From Acidimicrobiales bacterium (GTDB taxonomy: Bacteria > Actinomycetota > Acidimicrobiia > Acidimicrobiales > MedAcidi-G1): a stretch of 38,429 nt of DNA. The translations under genes were made by a program, and so were the position numbers. The notes beneath the pieces are model-generated. The model had not been told where the DNA came from, ran no database searches, and saw nothing but the letters and a program-made list of their open reading frames with translations. Within the stretch, counting starts at the first letter, position 1. Every line of letters starts with the position of its first letter. The DNA lies in assembly GCA_029577135.1 (NCBI GenBank), contig JARQPW010000023.1, positions 1-38,429 on the forward strand, read 5' to 3'. Shown piece after piece: positions 6,953 to 17,345 of this stretch.

Positions 6953-7438
6953 TCAGTCGTAGTAGCCAGAGTGCAGGTACACCGTGGGGACGCCTTCGGT
7001 GCGGTACATCGCCAGGTTGCGTGGATCGTCGTCCACCGCCAGCACCGGCTCGTAGCCGTCGGCCCTCAGGTCGGCGAGGAGCGCCCGCTTCACCTCGGGG
7101 GAGCTGATGTGGCCGGCATCGTCGCTGCGCATGGCCAGCAGGTCCCACCCCACGGCGTGGCGCTCCATCCAGTCGACGGTCGTGTCGGCCAGCCGGGCCG
7201 GGCGGGCGGTCAGCAGCACGATGGTCCGGCCGTCGCACAGCCCCTCGACCAGCCGGATGCCCTCGGGGATCGGTGGGTCGTCGACCGAGGCCTCGAAGAA
7301 CGCCGCCCAGTCGCGCACGGCACCGGCCAGGTGGTGCTGTCGCCCGGAGGCGTCCGAGAGCACCCCGTCGACGTCGACGATGACGACCGCGCCGACGCCC
7401 GGCGCTCCGTCGCGCTCGATGCGGATCCCGGACGAGGC
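6953..7438 (-). CDS. HAD-superfamily phosphatase, PNKP 3'-phosphatase-like; start codon not found
   Basis: The frame encodes a compact HAD phosphatase: motif I VVIVDVDGVLSD, a RDWAAFFEA segment, motif II LLTARPARL, a Lys in EVKRALL and motif III LAVDDDPRNLAMY. The layout fits the polynucleotide kinase-phosphatase (T4 Pnkp-like) phosphatase branch, which removes 3' phosphates from nucleic-acid ends. Substrate assignment is inference. The first ATG/GTG/TTG codon in frame is GTG at 7363, which falls inside motif I after both catalytic Asp residues. Initiation there would give an inactive protein. The frame is open upstream to the acs stop (TGA 7441-7439), in the same frame as acs. Translation must therefore use a non-canonical start (ATC at 7426 or 7420), reinitiation, or stop read-through. 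Confidence 0.72.
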   Translation of the reverse strand, partial: ASSGIRIERDGAPGVGAVVIVDVDGVLSDASGRQHHLAGAVRDWAAFFEASVDDPPIPEGIRLVEGLCDGRTIVLLTARPARLADTTVDWMERHAVGWDLLAMRSDDAGHISSPEVKRALLADLRADGYEPVLAVDDDPRNLAMYRTEGVPTVYLHSGYYD

Positions 7439-9433
<1,995 letters not shown>

Positions 9434-9499
9434 GGCGCGACCTAGCTCTCTCGTCTCGACGCTGCGACCCGCCGACCCTAGCGAACGCGTCGGAGCAGT

Positions 9500-10507
9500 T
9501 CAGGAGCCGAGGCGGTCCACTGTCCACTCCAAGGCGGTGAAGGCGCCGAGGCCGGATTCGTCGAGGAGGGCCCCGGACTCCGTGATTCGGCTGCGGGCCC
9601 TGAGGGCGGCTAGGTCGCCGGTGGCGGCGCCCTCCTCCCAGCGGCGACGGCCCTCGTCGACGAGGTCGTCGATTCCGTGGACCCGGAGGAACGCCGCCTG
9701 CGTGGTGGCGGTCGGGCTGCCGGGGAGCTGGTCGACGGCGACCTCGACGGTCACGTCCTGACTGCCGGCGGCGTCGAGCGGATGGCCGCCGCGTTCGTGG
9801 CCCCGGTAGGTGCGCAGCCACTCGTCCCACGGGCGGCTGGCCAGGTCGGCAGTCGTCGAGGCGTAGTCGAACGCCAGGACCGCGCCCCGGTCGAGCAGGC
9901 CGAGGGCACGGTCGACCCATGCGACGGCTTCGTCCTGCAACGGGATCCGGGCTCCTTCGACGGGCTCGGGAAGGCCCCGAAGGTCGACCGCCTCCCCCAT
10001 CACCTCGACGAGGTCGTCACCACCGACACCGACCCGGACCTCGTGCCAGGCGCCGTCGCCCGCCTCGAGTAGCCGGAAGGCCAGGTTGTCCAGCAGCTCG
10101 TTGGCCACGACCACGCCGGTGAGCGGCCCGTCCGGCAGGTCGGCCGCCGACTCGACTCCGGCTGGATGGTCGGAACGCAGGGCGTCGGACCGCTCGACCG
10201 CCACGTAGCGCCCGTCGGCCAGGCACCCGGGTGCAGCGGCCAGCACCGAGCGGGCCAACGTGCCGCGCCCTGCGCCCGCCTCGACGACGGAGAAGCCGTC
10301 GGGCCGATCCAGTCGCTCCCACACCTCGTCCATCCAGCGGGCCAGCACGGCACCGAACAGCGGCCCCACCTCGGGGCTCGTGATGAAGTCGCCCCGACGG
10401 CCGGCTGCCCCGCCCGATGCATAGAAGCCTCCGGCTTCGTCGTAGAGGCAGGCGTCGACGTACTCGTCGAAGCGGAGCGGGCCCTGCCCGCGGATCCGCG
10501 CCGTCAG
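9500..10507 (-). CDS. midA: MidA/NDUFAF7-family SAM-dependent methyltransferase
   Basis: The frame encodes the COG1565 family: FDEYVDACLYDEAGGFYA, the hallmark GDFITSPEVGPLFG (residues 39-52), SAM motif VVEAGAGRGTL (~74-84) and NELLDNLAFR (~136-145). In mitochondria NDUFAF7 dimethylates one arginine of NDUFS2 (the NuoD homologue) and is needed for complex I assembly. Here the gene lies 22 bp after nuoN of cluster 1. The first standard start (GTG 10369) would cut off the conserved N-terminus. No ATG, GTG or TTG exists upstream in frame back into nuoN. I therefore mark CTG at 10507 as the likely start, giving about 335 residues. No Shine-Dalgarno is visible, so coupling to nuoN is likely. Confidence 0.83.
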   Translation of the reverse strand: MTARIRGQGPLRFDEYVDACLYDEAGGFYASGGAAGRRGDFITSPEVGPLFGAVLARWMDEVWERLDRPDGFSVVEAGAGRGTLARSVLAAAPGCLADGRYVAVERSDALRSDHPAGVESAADLPDGPLTGVVVANELLDNLAFRLLEAGDGAWHEVRVGVGGDDLVEVMGEAVDLRGLPEPVEGARIPLQDEAVAWVDRALGLLDRGAVLAFDYASTTADLASRPWDEWLRTYRGHERGGHPLDAAGSQDVTVEVAVDQLPGSPTATTQAAFLRVHGIDDLVDEGRRRWEEGAATGDLAALRARSRITESGALLDESGLGAFTALEWTVDRLGS

Positions 10508-10529
10508 CCGGTCGGCGGGACCGGCGATG

Positions 10530-12038
10530 TCAGCTCCCGAGGGCCAGCAGGCTGACGTGGGTGAAGCGGGCCACGACCTGGGGCACGACGCCGAACAGCA
10601 GCGTGACGCCGCCGCAGATGGCGAGCGCCGAGGTGAGCGACGGGGTGAACGGCACTGGGAGGTGGTCGCCCTCGGGTGCGTCCTCGGCCCACATCTTCAG
10701 GAGCACGGCGGCGTAGTAGTAGAGGGCGATCACGGTATTGACCGCTGCGACCACGGCGAGGGCGTAGCCCCACGGCTCGCCCGCCGTCGCCAGCACCCGG
10801 AAGACCTCGAACTTGGCGAACCAGCCGCCCAGCGGCGGGATCCCGGCCAGGGAGCCGAAGAAGATCGTCATGGCGACCGTCATCGCCGGGGCGTAGTGGA
10901 AGGCGCCCGCAAACGACTCGATCTCGGCGGATCCGCTGCGGCGGGCCAGCGTGATGATGACGGCGAAGGCGCCGAGGTTCATGGCGGCGTAGACGGCCAG
11001 GTAGGTGAGCGTCGCCGACAGGGCCTGGTCGCCGATGGCCCCACTGTGCCCGGCCACCGCCAGCGGGGCGATGATGAAGCCGGTCTGGGCGACGCCCGAG
11101 TAGGCCATCAGGCGCACCAGGTTGGTCTGGCGCAGGGCGATCAGGTTGCCGACCGTCATGGAGACGGCGGCGAGGATCCAGATCAGCGGCTCGAACACCT
11201 CGGGCCTCATATAGAAGCCGACGTAGACGAGCTGCAACAGGGCGACGAAGCCGGCGGCCTTGGAGGCCACCGCCAGGAACGCCGTCACCGGCGTGGGCGC
11301 ACCCACGTAGACGTCGGGCGCCCAGGTGTGGAAAGGCGCCGCCGAGACCTTGAAGGCGAACCCGGCGACGATGAAGACGATGCCCATGGTGATGACCGAT
11401 ACGGACGAACCGGCACCGTTCAGCGCTTCGGCGATGTGGGTGAGTTGCGTCGAGCCGGCGACCCCGAACAGCAGCGACATTCCGTAGAGCATCACCGCCG
11501 AGGCGAACACGCCCATCAGGTAGTACTTGAGGCCCGACTCGTTGGACCGCAGGTCGCTCTTGCGCCAGGCCACCATCAGGTAGGCCGGGATCGAGAGCAG
11601 TTCGAGCGCCACGAAGATGGAGATGAGGTCGCGTGACGACGCCATCATCACCATGCCCATGAGCGAGGCCAGCAGCAGGCCGTAGTACTCGTTCTCCCAG
11701 TAGTCGCCCTCGGCCACGTAGTTGGTGGACAGCAGGATCACGACGTAGCCGGACAGGAGGAAGATGGCCTTGGTGACGAGCGCGAAGTCGTCGACCACGT
11801 AGGCCCCGCCGAACATGGTGCGGTCGGCGCCGTCGAGGGCGAGCGTCAGGATCGGGATGAGCGTGGCCAGCACGCCCAGCCCCGCCAGCGCCGCCGTGTA
11901 GGGCCGGGCCTTCTCGAGGAAGACGATGTCGACCAGCGTGATCAGGGCACCGACAGAGAGCAGCGTGATCTCGGGCGCGAAGGCGTGCCAGTCGATCGGC
12001 GGGCGCTCGAACGCCAGGGTCAGCAACTCGACGGACAC
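10530..12038 (-). CDS. nuoN: complex I subunit N, cluster 1
   Basis: This 502-residue antiporter-like membrane subunit carries IFVALELLSIPAYLMVAW with the TM5 Glu, and AFKVSAAPFHTWAPDVYVGA with the central proton-channel Lys and the family HxWxPD motif. NuoN is one of three Mrp-like proton pumps in the membrane arm. It starts with GTG at 12038, three bases after the nuoM stop. It is the last complex I gene of cluster 1, followed by midA. Its sequence differs clearly from the NuoN at 21298-22788, so the two are not a recent duplication. Confidence 0.96.
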   Translation of the reverse strand: MSVELLTLAFERPPIDWHAFAPEITLLSVGALITLVDIVFLEKARPYTAALAGLGVLATLIPILTLALDGADRTMFGGAYVVDDFALVTKAIFLLSGYVVILLSTNYVAEGDYWENEYYGLLLASLMGMVMMASSRDLISIFVALELLSIPAYLMVAWRKSDLRSNESGLKYYLMGVFASAVMLYGMSLLFGVAGSTQLTHIAEALNGAGSSVSVITMGIVFIVAGFAFKVSAAPFHTWAPDVYVGAPTPVTAFLAVASKAAGFVALLQLVYVGFYMRPEVFEPLIWILAAVSMTVGNLIALRQTNLVRLMAYSGVAQTGFIIAPLAVAGHSGAIGDQALSATLTYLAVYAAMNLGAFAVIITLARRSGSAEIESFAGAFHYAPAMTVAMTIFFGSLAGIPPLGGWFAKFEVFRVLATAGEPWGYALAVVAAVNTVIALYYYAAVLLKMWAEDAPEGDHLPVPFTPSLTSALAICGGVTLLFGVVPQVVARFTHVSLLALGS

Positions 12039-12041
12039 AGG

Positions 12042-13691
12042 TCAGCCCCCCGCCGCCGCGTGGTCGGCATCGCCACCGTGGCCGTCGCCGACGGAGATGT
12101 TGTAGACGTCGGCGCAACCGAGCGCCTCGGCCTGGTCCGCCGTCAACTCTGAGGCGTTGACCGTGAGGCATTCGTGCAGCGAGGCATCGACCGCACCGTC
12201 GGACAGCCGGAACACGAGGTTCGGGTAGACGCCGATGGCGACGATCAGGGCCAGCATCGGCGCCCAGGCGATCCACTCCTCACGCGACGTGTCGGTGATG
12301 TGCGGATCGTCCGCGAACTCCTCCGGTGGCGTGCCGAAGGCGATCCGCTGGAGCAGCCACAGCAGGTAGCCGGCTGCCAGCACCGTGCCGACCGCGGCGA
12401 TGACCATGAAGGTGCGGAAGGTCTCGACCGGCACGCCGTTGGCCGGGCTGTAGGCCGACAGGATCGCCGGGAACTCGCCCCAGAAGCCGGCCAGGCCGGG
12501 GAGGCCCAGCGACGCCATGACACACAGGCCGAAGATCCACCCCATGCGAGGCGCCTGGACGAGCAGGCCGCCCAGCCGGCTGATCTCGAGCGTGTGGTAG
12601 CGCTCCTTCACCGAACCGGCGAGGAAGAAGAGCATGCCGGTGATGAGGCCGTGGGCGACCATGCCCATGACGGCGGCGTTGATGCCGAAGTCGGTGAGCG
12701 TGGAGATGCCCAGCATCACGAAGCCCATGTGCGCCACCGACGAGAAGGCGATGAGGCGCTTCATGTCGGTCTGGGCGAGGCAGCTGAGGGCGCCGTAGAT
12801 GATGCCGATGACCGCCAACATGCCGATCCAGGGCGCCCACTCGACGGCGGCCTCCGGGAGGATCGGGATGGCAATGCGGATGAACCCGTAGGTGCCGAGC
12901 TTCAGCAGCACGGCGGCCAGGATCACCGAGCCGACGGTCGGAGCCTCGGTATGGGCGTCGGGCAGCCAGGTGTGGAACGGGAACATCGGCACCTTGATGC
13001 CGAAGCCGAGCATCATGCCGCCGAAGATCCAGAGTTGGGCCGTGCGCGACACGCCGTGGGCCGCCACGGCGTCGGCGAGGTCGGTGAACACGAACGACTC
13101 GGCTCCGGTCAGGAAGAACAGGGCCAGGAAGCTCACGAGCATCAGCGCCGAGCCGAACAGCGTGAACAGGAAGAACTTGAGCGAGGCGTAGCGCCGGTTG
13201 GGGCCGCCCCAGACGGCGATCATGAAGAACATGGGCAGGAGCACGAGCTCGAAGAACACGAAGAACAGCACCAGGTCCTGGGCTGCGAAGGTGCCGACCA
13301 TCCCGGTCTCGAGGACCAGGATCAGGATCAGGAAGGCCTTGGGGTTGTGGGGCTCCGGGAAGTGGTTCCAGCTGTAGACGATGCACAGCGGCACGATCAG
13401 GACCGTCAGCAGGATGAGCGGCAGTGATATGCCGTCGATGCCAAGCGAGTAGTGGCTCGAGATGACGTCGATCCAGACCTTGTCGACCGCGAACTGCAGC
13501 CGGTCGGTGTGGCCGATGTCGAACTCGATGAGGAGCAGCACGCTGACCAGCGCCACCCACAACGAGGTGACGAGGGCGACCAGCTTGTGCCGGTCCTCCT
13601 GGTCCCGGGGGATGAGGAGCATGACCGCCACGCCCACCATCGGTGAGAACGTGGCGACCGTGAGGCCCCAACCGTCGAGCAGATTTTCCAT
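12042..13691 (-). CDS. nuoM: complex I subunit M, cluster 1
   Basis: This 549-residue membrane subunit shows FFVFFELVLLPMFFMIAVWG (TM5 Glu) and GIKVPMFPFHTWLPDAHTEA followed by VLLKLGTYGFIRIA (channel lysines), as expected of an active proton pump. A hydrophilic tail of about 60 residues with GHGGDADHAAAGG ends the protein. The ATG at 13691 has AGGAG nine bases upstream, one of the few clear Shine-Dalgarno sites in the operon. It follows nuoL after 12 bp. Confidence 0.97.
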   Translation of the reverse strand: MENLLDGWGLTVATFSPMVGVAVMLLIPRDQEDRHKLVALVTSLWVALVSVLLLIEFDIGHTDRLQFAVDKVWIDVISSHYSLGIDGISLPLILLTVLIVPLCIVYSWNHFPEPHNPKAFLILILVLETGMVGTFAAQDLVLFFVFFELVLLPMFFMIAVWGGPNRRYASLKFFLFTLFGSALMLVSFLALFFLTGAESFVFTDLADAVAAHGVSRTAQLWIFGGMMLGFGIKVPMFPFHTWLPDAHTEAPTVGSVILAAVLLKLGTYGFIRIAIPILPEAAVEWAPWIGMLAVIGIIYGALSCLAQTDMKRLIAFSSVAHMGFVMLGISTLTDFGINAAVMGMVAHGLITGMLFFLAGSVKERYHTLEISRLGGLLVQAPRMGWIFGLCVMASLGLPGLAGFWGEFPAILSAYSPANGVPVETFRTFMVIAAVGTVLAAGYLLWLLQRIAFGTPPEEFADDPHITDTSREEWIAWAPMLALIVAIGVYPNLVFRLSDGAVDASLHECLTVNASELTADQAEALGCADVYNISVGDGHGGDADHAAAGG

Positions 13692-13703
13692 ATCGGCCGT
13701 CTC

Positions 13704-15989
13704 CTAGACGATGACGATGAGTACGCCGGCGAGAACCATTGCAGAGGCGAAGAGGATCGCCGCGTAGTCCTGGACCTTGCCGGTCTGGATTTTCCGAAGT
13801 TCTCCGCCCGCGCCCGAAGAGGCCCGGCCGGAGTTGTTGACGATGCCGTCGACGACCAGTTGGTCGAAGCGGTGGTACACGAGGTTGCCCGCCTTGACGG
13901 CGTTCTCCCCGGCAGCATTCACGACGCCGTCGATGACGTCCTGGTCGATCTTGTAGGCGGCTGCCGCGACCGGACCCTTGGTGCCGCCGGCGATGACGTC
14001 GGTGTAGAGGTGGTCGAGGTAGTACTTCTGGACGAGGAAGGTGTGGCCCATCCGAGCCAGCGGGTACTTCGTGGTCAGGCCGTCCGGGAGCTCGGTGAGG
14101 CTCTCGCCGGCGGCCTTCGAGGCCGCCTCGACCTTGACGAAGTAGTACCAGCCCGCCACGGCGATGCCGGACAGGACGACCAGGGTCGACGCGGTCGCCA
14201 GCGACCAACTGGGGGTGCCGTGCGAGATGCCCGGGAAGTAGGAGGCCACCGGCTCGACGAAGTGGCCGAACCGCTCCTGGAGCGACTCGGGCACCAGCGG
14301 CAAGCCCTTCGGGAGGTTCCCGAACCCGGCCACGATGGCGAGCCCGGCGAGGATCCAGAGCGGCACGACGATGCGGGGGCCCGACTCGTGCGGCGTGCCG
14401 TGGCCGCGGAACTCGCCGAAGAAGGTGAGGTAGACGCAGCGGGTCATGTAGGCGGCGGTCAGCGCCGCGGTGGTCACGCCCATGACCAGCATGAACGTGT
14501 AGGCGCCGTTGCCGCCGGTGCCACCGAACAGGCCCCAGCCGCCCGTGCCGACGAAGATCTCGTCCTTCGACCAGAAGCCGGCCAGCGGCGGCAGTCCGGC
14601 GAGCGCGATCGAGCCGATCACGAACGTCCGGTAGGTGTGGGGCATGACCTTGCGGAGTCCGCCCATGTCCGACTTCATGTCGAACGAGTGCACGGCGTGG
14701 GCGGCCGAGCCCGCCCCGAGGAACAGGCAGGCCTTGAAGAAGGCGTGGGTGAAGAGGTGGAACAGGGCCGCCGTCCAGGCGCCGACGCCGAGGGCCATCA
14801 CCATGTAGCCCAGCTGCGAGATGGTCGAGTAGGCGAGCACCTTCTTGATGTCGCGCTGCACGAACGCCAGGCAGGCGCCGATCAGGGTCGTGATCCCGCC
14901 GATCAGGGCCATGAGGTTGATCGAGCTGCCGCCGATCGAGAAGCCCTCGAAGAACACGCCGTACATGCGGGCGATCATGAACACGCCGGCCACGACCATG
15001 GTGGCGGCGTGGATGAGCGCCGAAACCGGCGTGGGTCCGGCCATGGCGTCGGGCAGCCAGGTGTGCAGGAGGAACTGGCCGGACTTCGACATGACGGCGG
15101 CCATCAGGCAGCAGGACGCCACCACTAGCGCCGTGTGCGAGAGCTGCCCGGTGCCGGCGAGGGCGTTGGTCTCGGCGATCGAGAACGAACCGAACTGGCC
15201 GGGCAGTGCCGAGCCGACGGTGAAGAACAGGATCGCCACGCCGATGATGAGGCCTATGTCGCCGACCCGGTTGGTGAGGAACGCCTTGAGCGCTGCATCG
15301 CTGTTGGGCTTCTCCTCCCACCAGTGGCCGATCAGCACGAAGGAGCAGACGCCCACCAGCTCCCACGAGACCAGCAGTTGCAACGTGTTCTCGGACACGA
15401 CGAGCAGCAGCATCGAGGCGCTGAACAGTGACAGGAAGGCGAAGAAGTGCGTGTAGCGCCGGTCTCCGGCGACGTATTCGGTGGAGTACACGTGCACCAG
15501 CAGCGAGACGAGGGTGACGACCACGAGCATCATCACGGCCGGCCCGTCGACGAGGGTGCCGACCGTGAAGGCGACGTCGTTCATCTCGAACCAGGTGACG
15601 GTGTTGTGGACGCCGAGCGAGGGGTGGCCGGGGACATGGCCTTCAGCAGACTCGCCTTCGTCGGCATGGCCTTCAGCGGATTCGCCGCCGTGCTCGGCGA
15701 CGGCGACGGCGACGGCCCGGTGGACCTCTTCGCCCTCGAAGTTGTCGCGGTGGTCGATCCAGGCGGCGGCGGTCAGGAGCGACAGCACGAAGGCCAGTCC
15801 GACGAAGGCGACCCCGAGTTCGGAGCCGCCCCTCGGCATCCGCTTGCCGAAGAAGAGGATGCCGACGAACGACAGCCCCGGCAGAAACGGGATCAGCCAT
15901 GCGTTGCGCAGCAGCCAACTCCCGCCCTCGGTGATCCCGAGGGGCAGGCCGGTTGCCGTCGAGGCGGCGAGGGTGAGCAGTTCGGTCAC
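13704..15989 (-). CDS. nuoL: complex I subunit L, cluster 1, with Glu/His-rich loop
   Basis: This 761-residue subunit carries QLLVSWELVGVCSFVLIGHW (TM5 Glu) and MSKSGQFLLHTWLPDAMAGP (channel Lys). The long C-terminal lateral-helix region includes HTFLVQKYYLDHLYTDVIAG and ends in a final membrane helix. It is longer than typical NuoL (~620-680 residues). Part of the excess is a hydrophilic loop at about residues 85-125 after the second N-terminal helix, containing GESAEGHADE followed by GESAEGHVPG. It starts with GTG at 15989, four bases after nuoK. Confidence 0.96.
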   Translation of the reverse strand: MTELLTLAASTATGLPLGITEGGSWLLRNAWLIPFLPGLSFVGILFFGKRMPRGGSELGVAFVGLAFVLSLLTAAAWIDHRDNFEGEEVHRAVAVAVAEHGGESAEGHADEGESAEGHVPGHPSLGVHNTVTWFEMNDVAFTVGTLVDGPAVMMLVVVTLVSLLVHVYSTEYVAGDRRYTHFFAFLSLFSASMLLLVVSENTLQLLVSWELVGVCSFVLIGHWWEEKPNSDAALKAFLTNRVGDIGLIIGVAILFFTVGSALPGQFGSFSIAETNALAGTGQLSHTALVVASCCLMAAVMSKSGQFLLHTWLPDAMAGPTPVSALIHAATMVVAGVFMIARMYGVFFEGFSIGGSSINLMALIGGITTLIGACLAFVQRDIKKVLAYSTISQLGYMVMALGVGAWTAALFHLFTHAFFKACLFLGAGSAAHAVHSFDMKSDMGGLRKVMPHTYRTFVIGSIALAGLPPLAGFWSKDEIFVGTGGWGLFGGTGGNGAYTFMLVMGVTTAALTAAYMTRCVYLTFFGEFRGHGTPHESGPRIVVPLWILAGLAIVAGFGNLPKGLPLVPESLQERFGHFVEPVASYFPGISHGTPSWSLATASTLVVLSGIAVAGWYYFVKVEAASKAAGESLTELPDGLTTKYPLARMGHTFLVQKYYLDHLYTDVIAGGTKGPVAAAAYKIDQDVIDGVVNAAGENAVKAGNLVYHRFDQLVVDGIVNNSGRASSGAGGELRKIQTGKVQDYAAILFASAMVLAGVLIVIV
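15635..15677 (-). repeat. direct repeat inside nuoL of cluster 1
   Basis: The 13-base string CATGGCCTTCAGC occurs at 15635-15647 and 15665-15677, 30 bases apart. It lies in frame and gives two copies of a ten-residue unit beginning GESAEGH. The surrounding loop (EHGG, EGHADE, GHPSLGVH) is rich in Glu and His. Confidence 0.75.
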
Positions 15990-15993
15990 GTCG

Positions 15994-16293
15994 TCAGCCC
16001 CTCAGCAGGTCGATCTCTGTGAGGTCGATGCTGCGGCGGTTGCGGTACAGCAACAGCACCATGGCGAGGCCCACGCCGACCTCGGCGGCGGCCACGGCGA
16101 TGATGAACAGGGCGAAGATCTCGCCGTCGACGGTCTCCCGGACCGCCGAGAACGCCACCAGGTTGATGTTGACGGCATTGAGGATCAGCTCGATCGACAT
16201 GAGGACGAGCACGCCGTTGCGACGGGCCAGCACGCCGTAGACGCCGATGGCGAACAGTGCAGCCGCAAGGAGGAGGAACTGGTTGAGCAACAT
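15994..16293 (-). CDS. nuoK: complex I subunit K, cluster 1
   Basis: This 99-residue protein has three membrane helices. The two conserved membrane Glu residues lie in [16 protein letters not shown] and [15 protein letters not shown]. NuoK belongs to the proton path between the quinone site and the antiporter subunits. It starts with ATG at 16293, three bases after the nuoJ stop. The C-terminus IDLLRG is typical of the family. Confidence 0.96.
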   Translation of the reverse strand: MLLNQFLLLAAALFAIGVYGVLARRNGVLVLMSIELILNAVNINLVAFSAVRETVDGEIFALFIIAVAAAEVGVGLAMVLLLYRNRRSIDLTEIDLLRG

Positions 16294-16296
16294 GCC

Positions 16297-16842
16297 TCAG
16301 TCCGTCCTCGCCACGACGATTGCACCGATGAGGGCGGCCAGCAGCAGGACGGACACGGCTTCGAACGGGACGATGTACTGGCTGAAGATGGTGTCGCCGA
16401 TTTCGGCGGTGAGGCTCGGGGCGCTGCGGTTCACGGCGGTGTCGCCGAACGAGTCGAGCACGGCTCCGCCTGTGACGACCAGCACCAGCACGCCGACCAG
16501 GGTGGCCATGCGACGCTTCTCGGTGTTCGCCTCCTCGTCCTCGCCCAGGGCGCCACGGGTGAGCATGATGCCGAACAGGAAGAGGACGACGATCGCCCCG
16601 ATGTAGACGAGCACCTGCGTGACGCCGACGAACTCGGCGCCCAGCAGGATGAAGATCCCGGCCGCGCCGGCCAGCACGATCACGAGGTAGAGGGCGGCGT
16701 GGACGACGTTGCGGGTGGTGACCATGCGCAGGGCGGCCACCACCATCACGACGGACAGGATCCCGAACGCGATGTTCTGGGCGACGACGACATCGCCGCC
16801 CGTCAGCGGGTCCAAGCCCTGGAGTGCGGCCGGCACGGTCAC
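16297..16842 (-). CDS. nuoJ: complex I subunit J, cluster 1
   Basis: The GTG at 16842 overlaps the nuoI stop by four bases (GTGA) and gives 181 residues: [15 protein letters not shown] followed by helices with [20 protein letters not shown] and [19 protein letters not shown]. The latter is the NuoJ TM3 region, where a pi-bulge couples quinone reduction to pumping. A charged loop ([12 protein letters not shown]) and a final helix follow. The frame stays open further upstream inside nuoI, but that part is not NuoJ-like. Confidence 0.94.
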   Translation of the reverse strand: MTVPAALQGLDPLTGGDVVVAQNIAFGILSVVMVVAALRMVTTRNVVHAALYLVIVLAGAAGIFILLGAEFVGVTQVLVYIGAIVVLFLFGIMLTRGALGEDEEANTEKRRMATLVGVLVLVVTGGAVLDSFGDTAVNRSAPSLTAEIGDTIFSQYIVPFEAVSVLLLAALIGAIVVARTD

Positions 16843-17345
16843 CGCGGCACCTCGGGCTTCTTGGCCTCGCTGCCGGCCTCGTAGTCCGTGAAGTCGGGAA
16901 CCGTCTCCATCCACTGCCCCAGCAGGGTCTTGTCGTGGAGCAGGTCGGCGATCTTGGGCTCCGAGTACTCGAACTCCGGTGTCCAGAACAGGGCCTCGAA
17001 CGGGCAGACATCGACGCAGATGCCGCAGTACATGCAGAGCGCGTAGTCGATGTCGAAGCGGTCGAGGGCGTTCTTCTTGCGGGGCTTGCCGCCGGGCCGC
17101 CGCGGAGGCGCAAGGTACTTGTGGCCCTCGATGTAGATGCACCAGTCCGGGCACTCGCGGGCACACAGCATGCACGAGGTGCAGTTCTCCTCGTGGAGGG
17201 CGATGACGCCACGCGCCCGGGTCGTGGGCGTCTCCTTGACCTTCGGATACTGGACGGTGTGGGAGCCCTTGGTGAGGGTGCGCACCATCGTCCTCATCGT
17301 GACGCCGAGGCCCTTGATGAGGCCGGGGAGCTTGAGGGCAGGCAT
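16839..17345 (-). CDS. nuoI: complex I subunit I, ferredoxin-type, cluster 1
   Basis: This 168-residue peripheral-arm subunit has two 4Fe-4S motifs, [12 protein letters not shown] and [12 protein letters not shown], which bind clusters N6a and N6b. A 25-residue basic insert ([12 protein letters not shown]) lies between them. The first motif is followed by [10 protein letters not shown]. As I recall it, this resembles the NuoI of the second, EFG-less nuo set of Streptomyces more than the standard actinobacterial NuoI. It starts at ATG 17345, overlapping the nuoH stop by one base. It would pass electrons to NuoB without a NuoG in the same operon. Confidence 0.95.
   Translation of the reverse strand: MPALKLPGLIKGLGVTMRTMVRTLTKGSHTVQYPKVKETPTTRARGVIALHEENCTSCMLCARECPDWCIYIEGHKYLAPPRRPGGKPRKKNALDRFDIDYALCMYCGICVDVCPFEALFWTPEFEYSEPKIADLLHDKTLLGQWMETVPDFTDYEAGSEAKKPEVPR

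Noticed and set aside
7361-7363. GTG at 7363 as the start of the HAD phosphatase
   Set aside because: It lies within motif I (DVDGV), after both catalytic aspartates, so the product would be inactive. The conserved frame clearly extends upstream.
12280-15366. 1028-codon minus-strand frame overlapping nuoL and nuoM in another phase
   Set aside because: The translation is Arg/His/Gly-rich without membrane helices, while the nuoL and nuoM frames show full family motifs across the same bases.
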